Part shown: in pieces, positions 7,397 to 12,777 of the stretch | Position numbering within the stretch: the stretch's first letter is position 1 | Layout of the letters: the number at the start of each line of letters is the position of its first letter | From: a candidate division LCP-89 bacterium | GTDB taxonomy: Bacteria; Electryoneota; B3-LCP | Direction: 5' to 3' | DNA length: 13,662 nucleotides | Assembly: GCA_025774735.1 (NCBI GenBank) | Contig: JALGZU010000034.1 | Coordinates: 1-13,662 of the forward strand | Made by a program: the position numbers and the translations under genes | Notes under the pieces: generated by a model | Told to the model about the DNA's origin: nothing | The model's database searches: none | Seen by the model: only the letters and a program-made list of their open reading frames with translations

Positions 7397-8285
7397 AAAC
7401 CTGTCGTGGGGCGAGATATTCCGGGAATTTGTCGATCAGGGCTTTGCGCACCTCGAAGCAATAATGGCATTCGTCCACGTAACTCTCCTGCTCCAATTTG
7501 ATACTGTAAGCCTCAGCCAAACGCCAGGGTCCACCCTGGATCAGGGGGCCGGCTATCGCGTGAAATTGGGGCTGGTAGTTCGTAACGAGGTCGCAGAGAG
7601 GTTGCTCCCACATGTTGCCGAGGCTGATCCCCTGACAGATGTGTGCATGGCCGAATGAATCGATGTGCACTCGTGATGGTTTTTCGAGTTCTTCATGGGG
7701 ACAGGTGATGAATTCGCCGACCGGCCGCCGGGGCAGCCCTTCAGCCAGTTTCTCCACAGCCCGTCCCTTGAGCAGCACTCCACCCCCGATGACCGGTTCT
7801 CCTTTCGCCAGGTCACCTTCACTCTGCTTTCGAACCGTCGGCTCTTCGATGCAGATCGTCTCCACGGGGATCTTGAGTTTCCTGGCCGCTGCGAAAGCCC
7901 GTTGCGATGCATTGTCCTCGTCGCTGCCGTGGAATGCGTCCTCGCTCAGGCTCAAATCGTCGATCCGCAGGTCTTTAAGAGCCTTCAGCCACAATCCGGC
8001 GTCCTCTTCGGTCGTTGCCCAGTAGGCATTGCTGACGGTGCCGGCTTTCAAGCCCATCGCCTTCGTCATCCGCACCCCTTCGACCATCAACGGGTAGTAG
8101 AGAAACGGTTCGCCACCCTCGAAATAGACCCATTCGATGGTACCGATCTTTTCGATTTCGCCGAATACGGTTCTGATCTGTTCGAGAGTAAAGGTGCCCT
8201 CAGAGGAAGGGCTGCAGTAGAGAAAACAGTGGTCGCACTCGTAGGTGCAGGAGTAGCTGAGTAGAAAATGGATGCCGGTGAGCAT
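7380..8285 (-). CDS. Radical SAM enzyme with a C-terminal cysteine-rich (twitch/SPASM-like) region
   Basis: This 301-residue protein has the radical SAM cluster motif C-x3-C-x2-C at Cys13, Cys17 and Cys20 in SYSCTYECDHCF. Cys24 follows closely. The GGE motif that helps bind SAM is FEGGEPF (56-62). Beta-strand segments with TVSNAYW (83-89) and LSLSEDAFHG (111-120) fit the partial barrel. The C-terminal third carries Cys195, then GHAHIC (G-x4-C, Cys217) and CHYC (Cys273 and Cys276), an arrangement like a shortened SPASM or twitch domain that would hold one extra Fe-S cluster. SPASM/twitch enzymes mainly modify peptides, proteins or small molecules. I recognise the overall type as a recurrent uncharacterised family but can give no reaction. 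It is followed by the overlapping sulfotransferase and lies 55 bases after the S8 peptidase gene. The ATG at 8285 has no strong ribosome binding site. Confidence 0.9.
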   Translation of the reverse strand: MLTGIHFLLSYSCTYECDHCFLYCSPSSEGTFTLEQIRTVFGEIEKIGTIEWVYFEGGEPFLYYPLMVEGVRMTKAMGLKAGTVSNAYWATTEEDAGLWLKALKDLRIDDLSLSEDAFHGSDEDNASQRAFAAARKLKIPVETICIEEPTVRKQSEGDLAKGEPVIGGGVLLKGRAVEKLAEGLPRRPVGEFITCPHEELEKPSRVHIDSFGHAHICQGISLGNMWEQPLCDLVTNYQPQFHAIAGPLIQGGPWRLAEAYSIKLEQESYVDECHYCFEVRKALIDKFPEYLAPRQVYGLES

Positions 8286-8309
8286 GGTGGTGTCCGGGAT
8301 TAATGGACA

Positions 8310-8332
8310 GGGGGGACGCAGAACGTCCCCCC
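8310..8332 (-). promoter_or_regulatory. Strong intercistronic hairpin between S8 peptidase and radical SAM genes
   Basis: GGGGGGACG (8310-8318) pairs perfectly with CGTCCCCCC (8324-8332) around a 5-base loop. It sits in the 55-base gap between the peptidase stop (8341) and the radical SAM start (8285). On the minus strand it is not followed by a T-run, so it is a poor intrinsic terminator. It more likely stabilises or processes the upstream message, or dampens read-through so the enzyme genes are expressed less than the peptidase. Confidence 0.55.
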
Positions 8333-8340
8333 GTAATGGT

Positions 8341-10224
8341 CTATTTCATTTGTCTCAGCAGAGCGAACGATTTCCTGGGATTGATGAGCCGCACCGTTCG
8401 GTCGCCGGCCTTTTTCTCATCACAACCCTTAATGATCAGCGCACGCACCTGCGCAGGCTTCAGTTCCGGGTGTACCGCCACGAGTTTGGCGGCCAGGTTC
8501 GCCACGTTCGGCGAAGCCATCGAGGTGCCGCTGAGTTCGATCTGGTCTCCGCCGGGGACGTAGCTCAGGACCTCGAAGCCGTTGGCGTAGGCGTCCACCT
8601 TCCCGAAACTGGTGAAGTCGGTCTCGTCTCCCGCCTGGTCCACTGCTCCGATGGACATCAGGTTGGGCAGATCGTACGCGCTGGGGATGAATTCGGCGAA
8701 CTCGACATCGTTGTCGGCATTGCCCGCTCCTCCGATGAAGAGGATGTCGGGAGCTCCTTCCAGAGCGGCATAGAGCCCCTTATCGATGATGTCGAATATC
8801 TTGCGGGTGAGCTCCTTGCGCTCTTCGACCGTACCGCCAGCGCCGTTGGCTTCCAGCGCGACTTCGATCTCATCGAGAGTGTAACCCCAGCTCATGTTGA
8901 CCACCCGCACCCCGTGCTGCTTGAAATATTCTGCCGTCTCCACCATCATGCGGGAAGCACGCTTGGCCCATTCCACAGTCGGTTCCATGGGGATCATGCG
9001 GTGATCGAAGGAGAGACGGGCGGCTAAAATCCTGGCGTAGGGATTGCCGCGCGCTGTGATCCCGGCGACGTGGGTGCCGTGGCAATGGTTGCCGTATTTG
9101 CCGATATCCTCGATAAACGGTTTGACCTCGGACGGATCGAGGGTGGACATCTTCTTCTTCAGAGCCGTCGCTTCCTCGCTGTCGATGTTGGAAGTAAGAT
9201 CGGTGAAGCCTTTGATCATCCCCTGCAGCCGGGGGCGGTCCGCGATGTCGCCGATGGGGTAGAGCAGGTCGAGAGTCTTGTTGGCGTAGATGTCGTAGGC
9301 AATGCCGTGCACGTCGTCCACGTAGCCGTTACCGTCGTCATCCAGGCCGTTGCCGGGGATCTCCTTCTCGTTGATGAAGGCTACCTTCCTGAAAACCTCC
9401 ATGTCCACACCGGCGTCCCAGATGCCCACCATGACAGGTTTGGCCTTCTGAGTCTCATCCAGCGTCACCTCGCGCTCTTCCCAGATGTCCGGTTTGACCA
9501 CCTTGTGAGCGTCCAGATATGCGCTCAACACCTCCACGACCGTATTCTTGTGTGGCAAGTACATGTTGAAGATGTAGTAAAAGCTGACCAGGGACATGGC
9601 GTTGTCCTTGTCCACTTCGCCCTTGTTCTTATCGATGATGGGTTGGATCTGCTCGTTGATGATGCCGATAAACAGGTTCTTGGAGAAGATCTCGGCGCGC
9701 CCTTTCGTGGATTCCAGATCCGATCCCACCACATCATAGGGGAGAGGCGTCACCAGCGCAGTGTACTCGCGTTTAAAGGCTGCTTGCATATCCTCATTTC
9801 CCGATTGAGCAGCTTTGATGTACGCCCGGGCGAAGAGGCCTGTGGTCAGCCTGGCGGCCTCTTTGTCTTCCAGTTCCCGGCGCATTTCGAGATACTTCAG
9901 GTAATCGTCGAAGCGCTTGCCCACCAGCGCAATCATACCCAGGTTGGCGTAATACTCCTTGAGCGTGGTTTTATCCTCGATGTCGTACTTCTCGAGGTCC
10001 TTCTCGAGGTCGCCTTGGATCTTCTTGGCCAGTTTTTTCACCGCCTTCTCATTCTCTACCAGCTCCACCGCCTTCATGGTGATCTTGTAGGCGTGGGGTG
10101 GAATGTCATCCGCCTTCTCGATCTTGATCTTTTCGGCGTGGACGGCTGGCGATCCGATCAGCAGAACGCCGAGGGAAAGCAGCACCATCAGGGCAATGCC
10201 AAAAGTGACGTGACTCAGTTTCAT
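8341..10224 (-). CDS. Secreted subtilisin-like serine peptidase (S8) with helical N-terminal domain
   Basis: I place the start at ATG 10224, which has GGAGG at 10230-10234. A longer reading from TTG 10236 would place that site inside the coding region. The 627-residue product has a signal peptide (about 1-30, ending AVHA). A mostly helical, Lys/Glu-rich region follows (about 35-255), with no sign of the usual I9 propeptide. The S8 domain (about 262-600) shows Asp270 in GIWDAGVD, a calcium-loop-like NGLDDDGNGYVDD (292-304), His382 in HGTHVAG, the oxyanion Asn502 in GGAGNADND and Ser568 in SGTSMASP. The Asp-to-His spacing of 112 residues is long because of an insert at about 308-375. It should be an exported endopeptidase. 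It could be a general degradative enzyme or a maturase for a specific exported protein. It heads the cluster with the radical SAM and sulfotransferase genes. Confidence 0.94.
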   Translation of the reverse strand: MKLSHVTFGIALMVLLSLGVLLIGSPAVHAEKIKIEKADDIPPHAYKITMKAVELVENEKAVKKLAKKIQGDLEKDLEKYDIEDKTTLKEYYANLGMIALVGKRFDDYLKYLEMRRELEDKEAARLTTGLFARAYIKAAQSGNEDMQAAFKREYTALVTPLPYDVVGSDLESTKGRAEIFSKNLFIGIINEQIQPIIDKNKGEVDKDNAMSLVSFYYIFNMYLPHKNTVVEVLSAYLDAHKVVKPDIWEEREVTLDETQKAKPVMVGIWDAGVDMEVFRKVAFINEKEIPGNGLDDDGNGYVDDVHGIAYDIYANKTLDLLYPIGDIADRPRLQGMIKGFTDLTSNIDSEEATALKKKMSTLDPSEVKPFIEDIGKYGNHCHGTHVAGITARGNPYARILAARLSFDHRMIPMEPTVEWAKRASRMMVETAEYFKQHGVRVVNMSWGYTLDEIEVALEANGAGGTVEERKELTRKIFDIIDKGLYAALEGAPDILFIGGAGNADNDVEFAEFIPSAYDLPNLMSIGAVDQAGDETDFTSFGKVDAYANGFEVLSYVPGGDQIELSGTSMASPNVANLAAKLVAVHPELKPAQVRALIIKGCDEKKAGDRTVRLINPRKSFALLRQMK

Positions 10225-10283
10225 TTTTACCTCCAATGTAGTTTGGCGCAGTCCGGCTGCCCTCTCCGGTACTTCGCGCGTTT

Positions 10284-10318
10284 ATTGTAACTGTTTATTA
10301 AGACCTCAACAGAGTTGA
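10284..10318 (-). promoter_or_regulatory. Tentative promoter and small inverted repeat upstream of the S8 peptidase
   Basis: On the minus strand a -10-like TACAAT lies at 10284-10289, about 60 bases before the ATG, in a locally AT-rich stretch. No good -35 is visible at 16-18 bases (TGTTGA at 16 bases is weak). A 5-bp inverted repeat, TCAAC/GTTGA (10306-10310, 10314-10318), overlaps the place where a -35 would be. It could be an operator or chance. Confidence 0.25.
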
Positions 10319-10338
10319 ATATGTTTCAAGCGAACCGC

Positions 10339-10363
10339 TATTCGAGAAAAATTATCTCGAATA
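10339..10363. repeat. Inverted repeat in the S8 upstream region
   Basis: TATTCGAGA (10339-10347) and TCTCGAATA (10355-10363) form a 9-bp perfect stem around a 7-base AT-only loop. It lies about 115 bases upstream of the S8 start in a 337-base stretch without genes (10225-10561). No T-run follows on either strand, so it does not look like a terminator. A dyad operator site is possible. Confidence 0.4.
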
Positions 10364-10400
10364 AAAGGCCTCAGGCGTCCCAGCCTGATCCTTACTCTTG

Positions 10401-10430
10401 ATGTCATTCCCGCGAAAGCGGGAATCTAGA
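10401..10430. repeat. Short palindromic interspersed repeat (ATTCCCGC-GAAA-GCGGGAAT), copy 1
   Basis: The core is an 8-bp perfect stem, ATTCCCGC (10406-10413) with GCGGGAAT (10418-10425), closed by a GAAA tetraloop of the stable GNRA class. 'GTCATTCCCGCGAAAGCGGG' is a common interspersed repeat in many bacterial genomes. A second, more diverged copy starts at 12226, which supports a dispersed element rather than a local operator. Confidence 0.75.
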
Positions 10431-10472
10431 GTTTATCCTCACCCGAACAAATTCAACTATCTGACTTTCAGC

Positions 10473-10492
10473 GAAAAGTCTCTAAAGAGACT
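10473..10492 (-). terminator. Weak intrinsic terminator after the small membrane protein
   Basis: On the minus strand AGTCTCT and AGAGACT (10486-10492 and 10477-10483) form a 7-bp stem with a 2-base loop, or 6 bp with 4 bases. T-rich sequence ending at about 10474 follows. It lies 70 bases past the stop at 10562. The T-tract is short, so termination may be partial. Confidence 0.35.
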
Positions 10493-10500
10493 GATAGGTG

Positions 10501-10533
10501 CCCGTTATCCCGGCTTATCCGGGATCTAACGGG
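10501..10533. repeat. Long imperfect hairpin in the gene-free region
   Basis: CCCGTTA plus TCCCGG (10501-10513) pairs with CCGGGA plus TAACGGG (10519-10524 and 10527-10533), giving 13 base pairs interrupted only by a 2-base bulge. The loop is CTTAT. It lies 28 bases past the end of the small membrane protein gene. The inner part (ATCCCGG/CCGGGAT) is reminiscent of the ATTCCCGC repeat 75 bases away, so it may be a diverged relative. No T-run follows on the minus strand. Confidence 0.5.
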
Positions 10534-10561
10534 CGGATGTATCATTCTGGCCGCTTGAGGC

Positions 10562-10951
10562 TCAGACGGCTTCCTGTTTTTCTCCCTGCTCCCGACTTGA
10601 AAACCAGCAGATGATGTACAGCACTCCCGGAGCGGCGATCCCGTCGATGAAGGGGACGAAATCGGGATTTCCGTGCACGAGCTGCATGGTGATGTGAAAG
10701 AAGATGATGCTGACGAGAGCGATGATGCCACCCAAACCTTCCCACTTGTACGCCAGGAACAGTCCCACCATAACGCCGAAGGGGAAGAAGAATAGACTGA
10801 TCCATTCGCCCGCGCTGGGCGTCCCTTCGCTCTTGCCGAACAGGTGCCCCAGCACCATAAACAGCAGAAACAGCCCCCCCAGACCGCCCCAGATCCTCGC
10901 AATCCAGCGGATTACGGTAATCGTCCCGCTTTTCCAGGTCGAATCGTTCAC
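10562..10951 (-). CDS. Small four-helix integral membrane protein, function unknown
   Basis: This 129-residue protein has four probable membrane segments (about 17-38, 49-68, 73-92 and 103-117). The N-terminus is short and the C-terminal tail is charged and Glu/Lys/Gln-rich. RWIARIWGGLGGL (15-27) and AYKWEGLGG (67-75) are conserved-looking signatures that I associate with a small family of uncharacterised membrane proteins sharing the 'R-W-I-A-R-I' and 'W-K-W-E-G' patterns. I cannot name a function. The start is GTG at 10951 with AGGAGG at 10962-10967. It is flanked on both sides by palindromic repeats, which suggests it is transcribed alone. Confidence 0.85.
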   Translation of the reverse strand: MNDSTWKSGTITVIRWIARIWGGLGGLFLLFMVLGHLFGKSEGTPSAGEWISLFFFPFGVMVGLFLAYKWEGLGGIIALVSIIFFHITMQLVHGNPDFVPFIDGIAAPGVLYIICWFSSREQGEKQEAV

Positions 10952-10991
10952 GGTGTTCTCGCCTCCTGGCTAGTTAGGCTTCCCTCATTGC

Positions 10992-11023
10992 GTCAGGTCA
11001 TACCCTTAAGGGCATGACCTGAC
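10992..11023. repeat. Palindromic repeat of second family (GTCAGGTCAT/ATGACCTGAC), copy 1
   Basis: Ten perfect base pairs (10992-11001 with 11014-11023) are followed, after one A/C mismatch, by an inner CCCTTAAGGG palindrome. It sits between the TPR lipoprotein gene and the small membrane protein gene. There is no T-run on the minus strand. A related sequence at 12661-12687 matches at about 21 of 27 positions, so this is a repeated element. Confidence 0.65.
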
Positions 11024-11049
11024 TGAACGGGAAACCTGTTCTTCAGATT

Positions 11050-12159
11050 TCAGAACGGCCGGAAGAAATAACTGTGGAAATGAGAAACTTCATCCGGTTT
11101 TGTAAACAGGATTGCGCCCGGTATCCCAGATGCCTTGGAAAAATTCGGGTCTATTGCCTTTGCTTCTTCTTGGAGCGCATCAGCGGCTTCATTGTCACCC
11201 AGGCGGAATTTAAGCATGGCTGAGAATCCATGGGAATAAGCCTTCAGCGGCGCAATCGGCTCAGTCGCAAGGTATTTTTGGATCAATTCTTCCGCTAAGG
11301 GGAAAACGATATCCTTTTTCACGGTATCTTGCATGCCGGTCATGGTATGATATCTGGCCAGATCCAAGAGCAGCAGTTTTCTTCCCGGATCCGCTCTCAT
11401 GGCTTCTTCGAGGTATTTCGTCCCCTGTTCTGAGTTTTCCTGGTAAAGGTATGCTTTCCCGAGTTGTTCGAGGGCATCGGCATTGCCCGGATTTTCTTCC
11501 ACAACTCCCTGCCAGAATGCTACCCTGTCAGCATCTTCCGGTAACCGTAATTCTCTCGCTTTGGCTCCAAAAACGACATCTACCTCCTCAAGCTGGTGTG
11601 CATAAACCTCAGCTTGAGTCGAATCACCGCCCATCTCCTCGGGAAGCCCTAGTACCTCAACCAGGTAAAGCTTGGCTTCAACATAATCAGGTTTGAGTTT
11701 CAGAACAGCTTCATAGGCAGAGACTGCATCTCCAACTTTCTCCTTTGCGTCCGGCTGACCCATCATGAGAGCAGCGTAGGCTCTGGTAAAGCTGATAGAT
11801 CCTCTGTAGAAAGAATAGATAACATTTCCAGGATCATTATTGACAGCTGCCTCTGTGTTTTGTTGTATATCCTCCAAGCTGCCGAATAGTACACGGGGAT
11901 TTCCCAGTCCAATATGGTGTTTTGTCCGTGCGAGTTCATACCAGGCAGCAGCATTTGTGGAATCGGCCGCTAAAACCTGTTCCAGTATTACTTTTGCCGA
12001 ATCGGCGTTGCCATTAATTCTTAATTCATAGGCTTGCTGTACTGGACTGGACATTTTTTGGCCGGTGCAAGACCAAAACAGCAGGGATAGACACAGACCC
12101 GCAATACCTATCGCCAGGACAAACAGATGCTCTTTCAGATTGCTTTGAATTTTCCTCAC
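11050..12159 (-). CDS. TPR-repeat protein, probable lipoprotein
   Basis: This 369-residue exported protein has a signal segment (12-28) ending in LLFWSC. Cys31 is a likely lipid site, although Phe at -3 and Trp at -2 are unusual for a lipobox. Tetratricopeptide-like helix pairs follow. The clearest are at about 38-85 (VQQAYELRINGNADSAKVIL, then AAAWYELARTKHHIGL) and 213-275 (GNADALEQLGKAYLYQENSE, then DPGRKLLLLDLARYHTM). More diverged copies lie near 113-165. Such proteins are scaffolds for protein contacts, not enzymes. The last residues are aromatic-rich (FHSYFFRPF). The start is GTG at 12159 with GAGGAGG at 12165-12171. Both flanks carry palindromic repeats. Partner and role are unknown. 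The cell-envelope location is inferred from the signal. Confidence 0.85.
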   Translation of the reverse strand: MRKIQSNLKEHLFVLAIGIAGLCLSLLFWSCTGQKMSSPVQQAYELRINGNADSAKVILEQVLAADSTNAAAWYELARTKHHIGLGNPRVLFGSLEDIQQNTEAAVNNDPGNVIYSFYRGSISFTRAYAALMMGQPDAKEKVGDAVSAYEAVLKLKPDYVEAKLYLVEVLGLPEEMGGDSTQAEVYAHQLEEVDVVFGAKARELRLPEDADRVAFWQGVVEENPGNADALEQLGKAYLYQENSEQGTKYLEEAMRADPGRKLLLLDLARYHTMTGMQDTVKKDIVFPLAEELIQKYLATEPIAPLKAYSHGFSAMLKFRLGDNEAADALQEEAKAIDPNFSKASGIPGAILFTKPDEVSHFHSYFFRPF

Positions 12160-12225
12160 AATTGCCTCCTCAGGTTATTGATTGCCTCGCTGGGCTACCC
12201 GGTTTAACTGCCCGGCTAGGATTTA

Positions 12226-12278
12226 ATGTCATTCCCGCGAATGTAGGCGGGTGGCCGGGAAAGCTCGATGTCCCGGGC
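12226..12278. repeat. Palindromic interspersed repeat, diverged copy 2, plus adjoining hairpin
   Basis: TGTCATTCCCGCGA (12227-12240) repeats the first 14 bases of the element at 10402-10415 exactly. It then diverges, although CCCGC/GCGGG (12234-12238, 12247-12251) can still pair. Directly after it, CCGGGA (12255-12260) and TCCCGG (12271-12276) form a second 6-bp hairpin with a 10-base loop. The pair fills most of the gap between the TPR lipoprotein gene and the gene at 12295. Confidence 0.6.
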
Positions 12279-12294
12279 AAACCGCCATAATTCC

Positions 12295-12618
12295 TCACCC
12301 CCGACCGGCGTACGTAACCAGCCAGTAGATAATCACGGCTGCCAATAGCAGTAACAACACCAGCCTGCGGCGCAGACTGGCCACCACCCGCTCGCGGTCT
12401 TCATCTAAATAATAGCGCCCACCTTCCACTTCGACCAGCACGCCCCGCAGCTGCTGCGCCTGCACAATCAGGCTCCCATGGAGTTTCAGCTCCTCCGGCG
12501 TTTTGGCGGTCTCCGGCGAAGTGGCTCCCGCCTCGGCGAAGGCCCGGATGACGCGTCTCCGCCTCTTTGATATGATGGCGGCCATGATCCCGCCCGTTCC
12601 TCCGGCTGTAGCGCCCAT
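12295..12618 (-). CDS. Small tail-anchored protein with basic, winged-helix-like head
   Basis: This 107-residue protein begins with a Gly/Ala-rich stretch (MGATAGGTGG). A basic helix (KRRRRVIRAFAEA, 18-30) follows, then a helical stretch (35-57) and a hairpin LRGVLVEVEGGRYYLDEDR (58-76). This order resembles a small winged-helix fold: helix, helix, then a beta wing with the 'GRYYLDEDR' ending often seen in such proteins. A membrane helix (about 86-104) with a short tail ends the protein, so the head should face the cytosol. Function is unknown; a membrane-tethered regulator is possible but not shown. The ATG at 12618 has GGAGAT at 12624-12629. Confidence 0.75.
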   Translation of the reverse strand: MGATAGGTGGIMAAIISKRRRRVIRAFAEAGATSPETAKTPEELKLHGSLIVQAQQLRGVLVEVEGGRYYLDEDRERVVASLRRRLVLLLLLAAVIIYWLVTYAGRG

Positions 12619-12660
12619 ACGTGATCTCCAAAGTTGAATCTATACGCCCCTTATTATTAT

Positions 12661-12751
12661 GTCGGGTCCTGCCCTTTAGGGTGTGACACCTTGAGGGCAA
12701 GCCTGCCGCGATGGTTTAACGAAGCTTGCGATGCCGGGGGAAGCACCCCCG
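12661..12751. repeat. Composite repeat region with second-family copy 2 and two hairpins
   Basis: Positions 12661-12687 resemble the 10992 repeat (both contain GGTC, then CCCTT, then AGGG, then TGAC, in the same spacing). Downstream, GCAAGC (12697-12702) can pair with GCTTGC (12724-12729). CGGGGG (12735-12740) pairs with CCCCCG (12746-12751) around AAGCA. Together they fill the gap between the oxidoreductase gene and the gene at 12295. No T-run follows on the minus strand, so this is not an obvious terminator. It looks like a non-coding repeat element about 90 bases long. Confidence 0.55.
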
Positions 12752-12777
12752 CCCTACAGGTATTTATATTTATGTCA

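Noticed and set aside
9070..10290. Long open frame (about 400 codons) on the plus strand opposite the S8 peptidase
   Set aside because: It lies almost entirely antisense to a gene with a full catalytic triad and signal peptide. Its translation is Val/His/Leu/Asp-rich with no recognisable domain, as expected from the complement of Lys/Glu/Asp-rich coding sequence.
10305..10406. 33-codon minus-strand frame considered as a RiPP precursor for the radical SAM enzyme
   Set aside because: It begins inside the palindromic repeat, lacks a proper ribosome binding site, is Arg-rich, and has no core-like Cys/Ser/Thr/Gly or Tyr pattern. It also lies on the far side of the S8 gene.
12733..12753. G/C hairpin considered as a terminator of the oxidoreductase gene
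   Set aside because: The 6-bp stem is followed on the minus strand by GCATCGCAAGC rather than a T-run, so it fits a repeat element better than an intrinsic terminator.
10225..12777. Repeats considered as a CRISPR array
   Set aside because: The repeats are few, unevenly spaced by hundreds of bases to about 1.8 kb, belong to different families and are separated by genes. There are no cas genes.
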